Assembly (NCBI RefSeq): GCF_017498085.1
Contig: NZ_JAGBKM010000004.1
Location: 98,041-162,040, forward strand
Length of the DNA stretch: 64,000 bases
Source: Psychrobacter coccoides
GTDB lineage: Bacteria; Pseudomonadota; Gammaproteobacteria; Pseudomonadales; Moraxellaceae
Direction of reading: 5' to 3'
The notes beneath the pieces are model-generated. The model was not told where the DNA came from. It worked only from the letters and a program-made list of their open reading frames with translations, and did not search any database. The translations under genes were made by a program, and so were the position numbers. Positions 1 to 10,570 of the stretch are shown here, piece after piece. Numbering within the stretch: the first letter of the stretch is position 1; every line of letters begins with the position of its first letter.

Positions 1-224
1 TCAATAAACAACAAGCCACAATCACTGCCACTGTGCCTCAGCTAGGTTGGGATCAGCAAAACGTCATCTTAAATGGCGGCGTAGAAGGCGATACTGCCAG
101 CTATGTCAATGACTCTAATCCAGATATTATCTACGCTTGGCACATGAAAGAAGACCAAGGTATCTTGGCTATGAAGTGGGCTAATGGTAAAGAGTATCAA
201 GTCAACTGTCAGATAGGCAGATAG
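1..224 (+). CDS. C-terminal end of an unidentified protein (5' truncated by window)
   Basis: An open frame runs from the left edge of the window to a TAG stop at 222-224. It stays open upstream of the first internal GTG, so the visible part is the C-terminal end of a longer protein. The roughly 73 residues are polar, with one cysteine near the end, and contain no motif I recognise. A rho-independent terminator follows 34 bases later, which supports a real gene end. I assign no function. Confidence 0.5.
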   Translation, partial: NKQQATITATVPQLGWDQQNVILNGGVEGDTASYVNDSNPDIIYAWHMKEDQGILAMKWANGKEYQVNCQIGR

Positions 225-257
225 TCGATCTATTACTAAGATGTATAACATTAAGAT

Positions 258-286
258 AAACAGTCATTGGTTATGGCTGTTTTTTT
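258..286 (+). terminator. Rho-independent terminator of the truncated first gene
   Basis: AAACAGTCAT pairs with ATGGCTGTTT (one G-T pair) around a short loop, followed by a run of seven to eight T. It lies just after the stop codon at 224. Confidence 0.75.
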
Positions 287-386
287 GTCTGTCTTATAAG
301 ACTAGAGAAGCCATGAAAAAGCTGTCAAAATAGCGTTTATCTTATATAACGCACGATTTATGATCGATAGCAAAAAGGATGTGTCA

Positions 387-911
387 ATGAGCAATCGCTT
401 GATAAGAATGATAATAATAACGACAGCAAGCATGTGGGCGTTAACAGGCTGCGCTGAAGATCCTAAGCCGGCTACAGAGACAGCCGTTGCAGAGTCGGCA
501 TCACAGCCGTCAGCGACGATTAAAACCATTGATTGGTCTGTCATTAAGAGCGATGAACCTGCTGCTAATCTTGCTAACTACGACTATCCATTTGCGATAG
601 ACAGTCAAAATGTACAAGATTATGCAGAGTACTTCAAAGTAGATGATGCAACTGCTCAACACAATCTAACGGTCAGCATGGCTAGCAACGAAGCCCTGTC
701 AAAAGTGCTCGATCAGGTCAGTGACAGCTATACCTCGCATGAGCTGACTGACGGCGAAGATATGACCCTTGTCATTCATACTACGTCTGACGTCGCTGCC
801 AGCAGCTATGACTATGTGTTGGCTGATGACTTTGCTAAAGGGTTGGTGCTGCCGATTGTGATTCAGCCGGAGGGGGTGAAAGGTGAGGTTGAAAAAGACG
901 ACGAGTTGTAG
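387..911 (+). CDS. Putative lipoprotein of unknown function
   Basis: The start at 387 is preferred over the in-frame ATG at 360, because AAAGGAT lies just upstream and the signal peptide then begins directly with MSNRLIRM. The N-terminus has a short basic stretch, a hydrophobic segment and a lipobox ending LTGC, so the mature protein should be lipidated and membrane-attached. About 35 low-complexity Ala/Thr/Pro/Glu residues follow, then an acidic domain of about 110 residues that I cannot place in a family. It is followed directly by a REP hairpin and a RAYT gene. I do not recognise it beyond lipoprotein. Confidence 0.75.
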   Translation: MSNRLIRMIIITTASMWALTGCAEDPKPATETAVAESASQPSATIKTIDWSVIKSDEPAANLANYDYPFAIDSQNVQDYAEYFKVDDATAQHNLTVSMASNEALSKVLDQVSDSYTSHELTDGEDMTLVIHTTSDVAASSYDYVLADDFAKGLVLPIVIQPEGVKGEVEKDDEL

Positions 912-920
912 GAGCTTAAA

Positions 921-944
921 TGTAGGGTGCGCCTCGCGCACCTA
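921..944. repeat. REP-type hairpin (GGTGCGC-CTC-GCGCACC)
   Basis: GGTGCGC at 926-932 and GCGCACC at 936-942 form a 7-bp GC stem with a 3-base loop, preceded by TAGG. The same hairpin recurs at 1556-1575, and in opposite orientation at 1681-1701 and 2411-2423. It lies 30 bases upstream of the RAYT gene, the usual arrangement for a transposase and its REP substrates. Confidence 0.85.
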
Positions 945-973
945 TTAAAAATGAAAAATAAGCAGGAAGTAAA

Positions 974-1528
974 ATGTCCAAATATATTCGCTCTTACACA
1001 CAAGGCGCTTTTTATTTCTTTACATTGGTATCATATAATCGAAGAAAAATACTATACGAAGTTGACTTTCTCAAAGCATTTAAAAGTAGTATAAGACAAA
1101 TCCAACATCAATATCCTTTCGAGATTATTGCGTGGGTACAATTACCTGACCATTTGCATTGTATCTGGAAAATGCCTGAAAATGATGCTGATTACAGTAT
1201 GCGTTGGTCACAGATAAAACGCTTAACCACCCAAGCCTGTCCACAATACCAGTTATCAATAGATGAGTTAAGCCATTCAAAGGTCAAAAGATATGAGAAA
1301 GGCATCTGGCAACGCCGGTTTTTTGAGCATCAAATAAGGGATGAAGCAGACTTTGTTAAGCATATGGATTATCTACATTACAACCCTGTTAAGCATGGCT
1401 TGGTTGAAAAGGTTGTAGATTGGCCATATTCGAGCTTTCATCGCTGCGTGAGACAGGGTTTTTATTCGGAAGATTGGGGTGGTAGTTCTATGGATTTCTC
1501 AAAGCATTTTTCGGATAAATTGGAGTAG
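974..1528 (+). CDS. REP-associated tyrosine transposase (RAYT, Y1 transposase family)
   Basis: This 184-residue protein has the hallmarks of IS200/IS605-like REP-associated transposases. The metal-binding H-x-H sits in LPDHLHCIW (about residue 65), and the catalytic tyrosine sits in the C-terminal YLHYNPVKHGLV block (about residue 140). The N-terminal YTQGAFYFFTLVSYNRR matches the family's opening strand. RAYTs are single-strand nucleases that cut and move REP hairpins. Here such hairpins lie immediately upstream (921-944) and downstream (1556-1701, 2284-2423). The gene looks intact. A weak AGGAAG lies just before the ATG. The AT-rich local composition suggests acquired DNA. Confidence 0.92.
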   Translation: MSKYIRSYTQGAFYFFTLVSYNRRKILYEVDFLKAFKSSIRQIQHQYPFEIIAWVQLPDHLHCIWKMPENDADYSMRWSQIKRLTTQACPQYQLSIDELSHSKVKRYEKGIWQRRFFEHQIRDEADFVKHMDYLHYNPVKHGLVEKVVDWPYSSFHRCVRQGFYSEDWGGSSMDFSKHFSDKLE

Positions 1529-1555
1529 CTTGTTCTTTATAGAATTAAAGAATGG

Positions 1556-1701
1556 TAGGGTGCGCCCCGCGCACCAACGCATTTACACAAAATAATGATT
1601 AAAAACACCTATCTATAAAAAACTTTGAACATCAAACTATTTAATAAATAACGCTTTTAATTCAAAATACATTTCTTAAGGGTGCGCTGGGCGCACCCTA
1701 C
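1556..1701. repeat. REP-bounded composite repeat, copy 1
   Basis: The unit begins with TAGGGTGCGC-CCC-GCGCACC (1556-1575) and ends with GGTGCGC-TGG-GCGCACC-CTAC (1681-1701), so REP hairpins in opposite orientation bound about 105 bp of AT-rich DNA. The inner sequence just before the right end (AATTCAAAATACATTTCTTAA) recurs almost unchanged in the copy at 2284-2423. It fills most of the gap between the RAYT gene and the gene at 1824-2252. Confidence 0.85.
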
Positions 1702-1823
1702 TCGGCTTTCCATATACACTGGGGTGCGTCATTTTAAATAAAATTGAGGGCTGCTAGGTGCGACAAAGAAGTCTTAGCTAGTTATATATATTCATAATAT
1801 ATTGAAAAAATGAGACTCTCTTC

Positions 1824-2252
1824 CTAGAGTATGCCCCTAATACTTTTGAAACCTGTCATAGCACAAGCAGAATACATGTTCATGTATTGGCTTGTTCCTG
1901 GATGAATTACGGTAAATTGCTCGGTATGATAATCACCAGAATCAATAACGTCTCCGTTTGTACCATAGTATATATGGGACATTGCTTTTCCAGTTTCATT
2001 TCTACAGTCAAAAGCGAATTTGAAACTAGTAGAACTAACAACCATATTGTCAAATCTTAAATTTGTTTTCTCTATGCCTCGCATTTTCACAAAAACAGTC
2101 ACTATTTGAGCATTTCGATCAACTATTCTTAAGGTATTAACATTCATATAATGATCAATACCATCTTTAGTCGTATCTATATAAAACCAATTATTGGCAT
2201 TGGCTGAAAAAGTTATTAAACAAATTAATGAACCCTCAACTAATCTTTTCAT
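1824..2252 (-). CDS. Secreted adhesin-E-like small protein (putative)
   Basis: The 142-residue product has an N-terminal signal peptide (MKRLVEGSLICLITFSANA, then NWFYID) and two cysteines about 48 residues apart in the mature part. The pattern W-x-Y-I-D ... HYMNVNTLRI ... FVKM ... FAFDC ... YSAC resembles the surface-adhesin-E family of small exported proteins in Moraxellaceae and Pasteurellaceae. The assignment is from pattern only and the function is unknown. The gene is AT-rich and sits between two direct copies of a REP-bounded repeat, so it may have been acquired with them. Confidence 0.6.
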   Translation of the reverse strand: MKRLVEGSLICLITFSANANNWFYIDTTKDGIDHYMNVNTLRIVDRNAQIVTVFVKMRGIEKTNLRFDNMVVSSTSFKFAFDCRNETGKAMSHIYYGTNGDVIDSGDYHTEQFTVIHPGTSQYMNMYSACAMTGFKSIRGIL

Positions 2253-2283
2253 CCTATATCCTTAAAGATTTATTTAAATATAG

Positions 2284-2423
2284 TAGGGTGCGCACCGACA
2301 CATGAATATGAAGTAATAGACTAAAACACTTATTCGTGAAAATTACTCCAAGTCGAATTATTTACAAAATAATATTTATAAATTCAAAATACGTTCCTTA
2401 ATGTTGCACTGGGCGCACCCTAC
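2284..2423. repeat. REP-bounded composite repeat, copy 2 (degenerate)
   Basis: It starts TAGGGTGCGCACC and ends TGCACTGGGCGCACCCTAC. The inner right part, AATTCAAAATACGTTCCTTAA, matches copy 1 at 1556-1701. It has the same orientation and almost the same length (140 versus 146 bp). Both end hairpins have decayed. It ends 10 bases from the ligA stop codon, so it may act as the 3' boundary of ligA transcription. Confidence 0.8.
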
Positions 2424-2432
2424 CGCTTAAAC

Positions 2433-4511
<2,079 letters not shown>

Positions 4512-4586
4512 CTAGGCTATTTAAAGATATCGATATGATAGCAAGTTTATGCCTTCAGTTGGATAGCGAGGACGGCTTAGAAACAA

Positions 4587-4613
4587 AAATAGCGTCAAAG
4601 ATTGACGCTATTT
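4587..4613 (-). terminator. Rho-independent terminator after zipA
   Basis: AAATAGCGTCAA (4587-4598) pairs perfectly with TTGACGCTATTT (4602-4613) around a 3-base loop. Read on the minus strand the hairpin is followed by TTTTTGTTT. It lies between the zipA stop and the ligA start. Confidence 0.85.
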
Positions 4614-4644
4614 ATAGAAAAATACCTATCGATTTTTTGCTGAC

Positions 4645-5664
4645 TTACAGATCATAATCACGTACTTGATTGCGCAGCTGCTGCTTATATTCAGGTGTGA
4701 TCGGCTCGTTGTTTTCGTCAAGTATCATCGCATTCAAGTCATCAGCCATCATATAGGCGATGCTCATCATGCTATCAAAGCTGCGCAGCGCTTGCGGATG
4801 CGGCAGCGACAAAAACACCACGATGCCATCATAAGTGTTGGTAGCCACGCTATGTGGGTCAAACGGTGCGATACCACTATCAGTAATGCCCATCATGCTA
4901 AACCAAAGCATGCCTGTCCCATCTTTTTGCTCATAGCGATGGAACATGTTCATCGCCCCAAAACGCAGACCGTACTTATCAATGAGCGTCAACAAATCAC
5001 GACCTCGAATCACCATTGGTGGGCGGTCACGATACTGGTGTGGCAAAATGGTAATATTGATGTTGTCTTTAGCGTTGATCAGTGGGCCATTTTGCGCCTC
5101 GTCTACTGGCTCAAGTAAATGCTGATCCAAGATGGGGCTGTTGTCATCGAAGCTTGGCTCGTCTGCTGTATCGATGACAGGCATCAAGCTGTCAGTAGCA
5201 GACATCAAGCTAGAAAACGCATCTGGCTCCTGCTCGTTATTGCTGTGCATTTGATTGGCCATTTCTGCAAACTCTAGATCGTCTTCACGTTGTTGCTCAG
5301 CCTGCCAGCGCATATAGTCTTTATCGTCGGCATGGTCATTGGCTTTATTTGCTTCACCACGGCCTTGGGTCAATTGCGCATCGACCTGAGTGTGTGTCTC
5401 AGTCAAGGCCTCTTCTTCGATGACTGCATTTAGATACTCACGGTCAGGAGCGATGGTCGTCTCACCAGCGACCGTGTCATCAAAATCTGGCTCATCAACG
5501 ATATTACGCTCATGACGCGGGATAATAGGAATACCGTTTTTATCATAATTGACGGCTGTCATCTCTGCGCTATTGCGACGCTGAAAGCTGCGCATGACCA
5601 TAAACAGGCCGGCAAGCACAATAAATGCAGCAATGGCAATTAATACAAACTGAATAGCGGTCAT
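4645..5664 (-). CDS. zipA: Cell division protein ZipA
   Basis: The 339-residue protein begins with one membrane segment (about residues 4-24, IQFVLIAIAAFIVLAGLFMVM) and a basic stretch (RSFQRRN). A long acidic, low-complexity linker of about 160 residues follows. The C-terminal ZipA domain (about residues 200-339) includes INITILPH, GLRFGAMNMFHRYE and FLSLPHP. ZipA anchors FtsZ to the inner membrane; the C-terminal domain binds the FtsZ tail. AGGATG lies upstream of the ATG. Its position between smc and ligA is the common gammaproteobacterial order. Confidence 0.95.
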   Translation of the reverse strand: MTAIQFVLIAIAAFIVLAGLFMVMRSFQRRNSAEMTAVNYDKNGIPIIPRHERNIVDEPDFDDTVAGETTIAPDREYLNAVIEEEALTETHTQVDAQLTQGRGEANKANDHADDKDYMRWQAEQQREDDLEFAEMANQMHSNNEQEPDAFSSLMSATDSLMPVIDTADEPSFDDNSPILDQHLLEPVDEAQNGPLINAKDNINITILPHQYRDRPPMVIRGRDLLTLIDKYGLRFGAMNMFHRYEQKDGTGMLWFSMMGITDSGIAPFDPHSVATNTYDGIVVFLSLPHPQALRSFDSMMSIAYMMADDLNAMILDENNEPITPEYKQQLRNQVRDYDL

Positions 5665-5865
5665 GAGAAATACATCCTAATAACTATGATAAAGAGGGAT
5701 AAAAAAGGCACAATAACTGGCAATAGTCTAGCATGGCTGACTATTATCGTCATCATATAGTCGCCGTTTATACTGTGCCATTTATTATGGCAGTTATTAC
5801 AACAAATGCTGTTATATCAACGTTAACACTCGTTTTTGTTAGGCCGTTTGTCGACTAAGCAGATT

Positions 5866-8800
5866 CTAGTCCTCGATATAGTGGGCAGCTTCAGCAAGTG
5901 AGACGCTCACCAAGGTGGAAATACCAGCGCTTGGCATGGTGATACCTTTGAGCTCATCAGCAATCTGCATGGAAAGCTTATTATGACTGATAAAAATAAA
6001 CTGCAAGTCATCTGCCAGCTCGCCAATTAAGCCGGTAAAGCGGCCGACATTGGCATCATCAAGTGGTGCGTCGACTTCATCAAGCACACAAAATGGCGCT
6101 GGATGCTGCTTAAATATCGCAAAAATCAAACTTAATGCGGTGAGCGTCTTCTCCCCACCAGATAATACCGCAAGGCGGCTATTGCGCTTGCCTTTTGGCT
6201 GCGCCATTAAGCTTAGCCCTGCTCGCCAGTGTTCTGATCTTGGGGTATCTGCAGGCATATCCTCTACATTTAATGTCAAGCTGGCTTGCCCGCCACCGAA
6301 GACTTTGGCAAACAAGTGAGCCAGTTCATGATTGACCGCCTCCAATGTCTGCATAAATAGCGTCTTGGTGGTTTCATCAATTGAGGCAATCGCTGCCGTC
6401 AACGTCTGCATACTGGCGGCAATATCTGTCGTCTGCTGTGCCAGCGGCTCTAAGCGCTCGTTAATCTCATTGAGCTCAGTTACAGCCGCCAAGTTGACTG
6501 CACCGATCTTACTGATTTGCTGCTCAAGCTTGGTCTGGGTACTGGTAAGCTCAGTGATTTTATCAGGGCGTACACGGCGATCATGAGCGATAAAATCCGC
6601 CAAGAGATTGGCGACGCTTAACACCTGCTGCTGAGACTCCTGATCGGCCTTATGTTTTTTACTGACCTTATAATAGGCATCGAGGCTTTCTTGTGCATAT
6701 GCACTGGCATCATCTAAGCGAGCGGTACTGAGTGCCAGCTCGGTGGCATGATGGGCAAGCTGACTTTGCTGAGTCTGCAGCGCGTGTTGTAGCGAGTCCA
6801 GCGCTGCTTGCTGCTGAGTATAGTCTTGTTTGAGCGCTGTCAGCGTCTTATTGCGCTCTATCAGTAGTGCTTGCTGCTCATCACGTGCAGCCTGTGCTTG
6901 CTGCAATGCTTCTATAAGTGCTGGCAGCTTGTCTTGCTGCTGTTTGTGCTGCGTTTTTAGATTTTTCTCGTTTTGTCGTGACTGGTCACATTGCTCACGT
7001 AATTGTTTCAGACGACTCACGCTATGCTCTAAACGCATCTCGCTCTGTTGTATATTTAGCTGTAATGCTTGCCAAGCGTCATCATCTGCTTGACGAGTAC
7101 GAGCAAGCTCACGACGTTGGACTTGTAACTGCTGAATCGTCATACGAGCATCAGCAAGTTGTGGCGTTAGCGCTGCTATTTTGTCTTGGACCTCTTGCTG
7201 TTCTTGGTCGAGGGTCTGCTGTTCTGTCTCAAGCTCTTGTCGCTCTTGCTCAAGCGCTGCTTTATCTGATATTAAGCGCTGGCTGTCTGCTTGCAAACGC
7301 TCTGCTATGCTGCGCTGGGTCGTCAGCTGTTGCTGGTATTGATACTGGTCACGAGTCAGCTGCTCAGCCTGTGCACGCATCTCTTGTATATTGATCATGA
7401 GTGCATCATGGTCACGCTGATGTTTGGTCATGACTTGTTGCTGATCTTGGATGTCATCTTCAAGCGTATCGAGCAGATCTTCTAACGCTTGCAAGCGACT
7501 GCGCTGTTGTAGCCGCTGCGTCAAAAATTGACTGTTGCCATTATCTTGATCATTTTTCCCACTCGTAAACTTGCTAAGATTGATCGTGCCTTGACGACTG
7601 AGCAGCCAACCATCAGTCGTTAGTAAAACAGCTGAAGAAGGCAAAGATGTTAAGGCTTTGGCAAGTACCTCAATGGTCTGCTGCTGAGTTGTTCCTGGCG
7701 CTGTTATATATAAATAGCAGTGTTGCCAGAGCATTAAGCGTGGCGCAGCAATCAGCTGAGATAACGGCACCACTTTGCCAGTCAAAGTATCTGGCAATGC
7801 GCTAACGAGTGAACTTGTATCTACATCGTCTTGCTTAGCAGACAGCCACAAGCTATGGCCAGCTTCTATTGATGATGCTTCCTCTTTATTACTACGCTCA
7901 TTTTGCGCAGTCTGATAAGTCAACAAAGCTGTTAAGTCAGGCTCAAGTGCCTGCCATAAGCCAGTTGCTTCTTGAGCGTCGCCGTTCATTTTTTTATGAC
8001 TTGATTGGCTAGAAGCCAGTACATGACTATCCAGCCATAACGCCAATACGCTATCGAGTAGCGCTGCGTGCTGTTGCCCCTCTGGGCTTAACTCAATTTG
8101 TGCTCGTAAGGTTGTGATCGCCAAGTCTTTATAGTCGCTGGCTGTCTCGCTCCCCAGCTCATTTTTGATATCGACATTTGTATTAATAAGCGGTTGCGAT
8201 TTTGGGGGTGGCTTAGGATGTAGTATCTGATGCAGAGTCTCGTACTCTCCTGCCAATATCGCATGCTGTTTTTCGTCCTCACGCAGTTGTCGCTGCTGTT
8301 GGTGCAAGCTTTGCTCTAACTTATGTGCTTGTGGCTGCCAATCAGACAGCTGCTCATTGATATGCTCTTGCTGACGCTGAGTTTGCTGTAGCTGCTGGTT
8401 TATCTCAGCAATTTTCGATTCTAAAGTCTGCTGCAAAGTAGTTACTTCGATATGCTGCTGCCCATTGGCGCTATCGAGATGACCAGATAGTGACTGTTGC
8501 AGCTGCTGCCATAAGTGCTGCCAGTTTTTTTGACGATGCTGCCATTTCTGATGGCTTTGCTGATGGCGTTTTTGGGCTTGGTTGTTGAGCGCTTGCTGCT
8601 GCTCAAGCGCACGATGGTTGTCTTGTAGCCGTGACAGCTGATTTTGTGCCTCATGATAGGCATGCTGTAATGGTTGCTCGTCATGCTTATGGCTATCACG
8701 TTTATGGCTCAGGTCTTTAAGCTGGGGTCGCAACGCCTCCAGTGCGTGTTGCTGCTCCGTTTGCTCCGCAGTTAAGTGCTCAATCTCATCGCTGGCTTGC

Positions 8801-9795
8801 TGACGCTGCTGCGCTATGCTGGTCAACTGCTGCTCGACTACTTTGAGCTGTGCCTTGGCATCATTGAGCTCATGCTCGGCTTGTTGTAGTGCAAGCTGCT
8901 GCTGATAATGCCTGCTTTGGGCATCGTCTTTTAGCCACTGCTCTTGATTGATAGCATCCGCCAACTTATCTTGTTTGGCTTTTAGTGCTTCATAACTGGT
9001 TTGTAAACCGGCGACCTCATGAGCGCTATGCTCATGGGCGGTTTTTTGCTGCTGCTGATTGTGTTTGGCTTCATAGAGCTGCTGAATGGCAAGCTGCTGT
9101 CTAATATCAGCCAGCTCTACTGTCAGCGCCTCGAACCTCTCAGCGCTTTTGGCTTGCTTAGACAAGCGCTTTTGTTGGCTTACCAGCTCGCTTTGCATGT
9201 CGTGCAGACGTGCCAGGTTTTCTTGGGTCTTCTCTAGTTTGTTTTGGGTCTCTACTCGCCTTGCCTGATAGCGTGAGACACCTGCCGCCTCTTCGATAAA
9301 CTCACGTAACTGCATCGGACTTGAATCGACAATACGCCCAATCATGCCCTGCTCAATCACCGCATAGCTGCGTACGCCAAGCCCAGTACCAAGAAACACA
9401 TCCACGACATCACGGCGCCGTGCCCGTGTGCCATTGATAAAGTAATCCGAGCGTCCCTCCTTATTGACTTGACGGCGCACCGATAACTCTTGATACAGGT
9501 TGAGCTCATGACGGATGCCGGTCTGCTCATCTTGGGTGTGTTCAAAAGTCAACTCGACACTGGCGACACTCTTGGCAGGTTTATCCTGCGTACCAGCAAA
9601 TATGACATCACTCATCGCCCCGCCACGCAGCTGCTTGGCAGAGGTTTCACCCAACACCCAGCGTATGGCATCGATGACATTGGATTTGCCGCAGCCGTTT
9701 GGCCCGACGATAGCGGTGATGCCATGGCGGAAGGTAAAAGTCGTCGGATTGGCAAAGGATTTAAAGCCTGCCAGCTTGAGAGATTTTAGACGCAT
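5866..9795 (-). CDS. smc: Chromosome partition protein SMC, unusually long
   Basis: The head is split as expected. The N-terminal Walker A GPNGCGKSN is at residues 31-39. The signature LSGGEKTLTALS (about residue 1205) and Walker B FCVLDEVDAPLDDANV (about 1240) are near the C-terminus. Between them are two very Gln-rich coiled coils and a central hinge of about residues 530-755. SMC dimers load on DNA with ScpAB and compact and segregate the chromosome. At 1309 residues it is more than 100 longer than the usual 1150-1190. The excess appears to be in a low-complexity enlarged hinge (PKPPPKSQP ... GKNDQDNGNSQ). No good ribosome site is visible at the ATG. Confidence 0.96.
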   Translation of the reverse strand: MRLKSLKLAGFKSFANPTTFTFRHGITAIVGPNGCGKSNVIDAIRWVLGETSAKQLRGGAMSDVIFAGTQDKPAKSVASVELTFEHTQDEQTGIRHELNLYQELSVRRQVNKEGRSDYFINGTRARRRDVVDVFLGTGLGVRSYAVIEQGMIGRIVDSSPMQLREFIEEAAGVSRYQARRVETQNKLEKTQENLARLHDMQSELVSQQKRLSKQAKSAERFEALTVELADIRQQLAIQQLYEAKHNQQQQKTAHEHSAHEVAGLQTSYEALKAKQDKLADAINQEQWLKDDAQSRHYQQQLALQQAEHELNDAKAQLKVVEQQLTSIAQQRQQASDEIEHLTAEQTEQQHALEALRPQLKDLSHKRDSHKHDEQPLQHAYHEAQNQLSRLQDNHRALEQQQALNNQAQKRHQQSHQKWQHRQKNWQHLWQQLQQSLSGHLDSANGQQHIEVTTLQQTLESKIAEINQQLQQTQRQQEHINEQLSDWQPQAHKLEQSLHQQQRQLREDEKQHAILAGEYETLHQILHPKPPPKSQPLINTNVDIKNELGSETASDYKDLAITTLRAQIELSPEGQQHAALLDSVLALWLDSHVLASSQSSHKKMNGDAQEATGLWQALEPDLTALLTYQTAQNERSNKEEASSIEAGHSLWLSAKQDDVDTSSLVSALPDTLTGKVVPLSQLIAAPRLMLWQHCYLYITAPGTTQQQTIEVLAKALTSLPSSAVLLTTDGWLLSRQGTINLSKFTSGKNDQDNGNSQFLTQRLQQRSRLQALEDLLDTLEDDIQDQQQVMTKHQRDHDALMINIQEMRAQAEQLTRDQYQYQQQLTTQRSIAERLQADSQRLISDKAALEQERQELETEQQTLDQEQQEVQDKIAALTPQLADARMTIQQLQVQRRELARTRQADDDAWQALQLNIQQSEMRLEHSVSRLKQLREQCDQSRQNEKNLKTQHKQQQDKLPALIEALQQAQAARDEQQALLIERNKTLTALKQDYTQQQAALDSLQHALQTQQSQLAHHATELALSTARLDDASAYAQESLDAYYKVSKKHKADQESQQQVLSVANLLADFIAHDRRVRPDKITELTSTQTKLEQQISKIGAVNLAAVTELNEINERLEPLAQQTTDIAASMQTLTAAIASIDETTKTLFMQTLEAVNHELAHLFAKVFGGGQASLTLNVEDMPADTPRSEHWRAGLSLMAQPKGKRNSRLAVLSGGEKTLTALSLIFAIFKQHPAPFCVLDEVDAPLDDANVGRFTGLIGELADDLQFIFISHNKLSMQIADELKGITMPSAGISTLVSVSLAEAAHYIED

Positions 9796-9879
9796 GAAGG
9801 ATCAATGAGATTAACAAAAACAGGCGGGTATTCTACCTGAAATCGGGCAATGTTTTTAGGCTTTGTGCGAGATGCTATA

Positions 9880-10045
9880 CTAGGGCGTGTCCTCATTTTA
9901 AAAATGGCGATAAAAATGAGATAAATCGCCGTCAAACAAGGAAAATAGCGCAGATAATATCGAGATATTAGTCAGCTATTTGACACCGTTTGGCCATTTT
10001 TAGCCCATTTAGATGGCTATCGATTGAATTGAGAATATGCCCTAG
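9880..10045 (+). repeat. MITE-like palindromic element, copy 1 (166 bp)
   Basis: Terminal inverted repeats CTAGGGCGTGTCCTCA and TGAGAATATGCCCTAG (13 of 16 paired) bound an imperfect palindrome whose arms contain GTCAAAC...AAATAGC and GCTATTTGAC...GTTTGGC. The element has no coding capacity. Related copies are at 13651-13826 (inverted), 41459-41637, 46636-46725 (short) and 51366-51539. It occupies most of the 301-base gap between smc and the DUF4298 gene, which diverge from it. Confidence 0.9.
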
Positions 10046-10096
10046 AGCTTAGTATATAAATGACTGGTCTGCATACTCAAGACCAAAGGAGTTAAA

Positions 10097-10411
10097 ATGA
10101 CTGAAGATAATTTTGATAAATACGACCCACAAGACATGCAACAAAAGTACGAGAAATGGTGCCAGTTGTACCGTGAGCAAGTGCAGGCACAAGCTCAGTT
10201 TGCACAAGCTGAAGCCTTGCTACAAGAGCTAAAGAACTATTACTTTAGCCCGCAATGGATGGCAGACCGCGAAGCAGATCTACCGATTGAGCACTCAGGC
10301 GAGACCTACTCTATCTTTAGCGAAGATGGACTATGGAACTCGCTTAGCGATCATAGTGAGCTGGCATGCAAATGGATACGTTTGGGGCTAGATGCGATTG
10401 ATGAGGAGTAA
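10097..10411 (+). CDS. DUF4298 domain protein
   Basis: This 104-residue cytoplasmic protein has a helical, Gln/Glu-rich N-terminal half (YEKWCQLYREQVQAQAQFAQAE). The C-terminal signature YYFSPQWMADREADLP ... SEDGLWNSLSD ... LGLDAID matches DUF4298. The family's role is unknown. AAAGGAG lies seven bases before the ATG. The MITE copy 1 ends about 50 bases upstream, so the promoter lies between or inside the element. Confidence 0.85.
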   Translation: MTEDNFDKYDPQDMQQKYEKWCQLYREQVQAQAQFAQAEALLQELKNYYFSPQWMADREADLPIEHSGETYSIFSEDGLWNSLSDHSELACKWIRLGLDAIDEE

Positions 10412-10570
10412 ATCACAATCCCCAATCTCGCTTAATGGCAGCTGACCACCTGCTAAACCAGCAAAAGCACTGCCAGCACAAACCAAATCATAGGACCACC
10501 TTTTATTATGGTTATTTTTATATAATAATAGCCAACATATTTGCATCATTAAAGTACAGCGCTTTTGTTG

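Noticed and set aside
6050..9808. Many 60-160 codon plus-strand frames inside the smc region
   Set aside because: They run opposite to a strongly supported smc gene, are Cys/Ser/Leu-rich shadows of Gln-rich coiled-coil codons, and have no ribosome sites.
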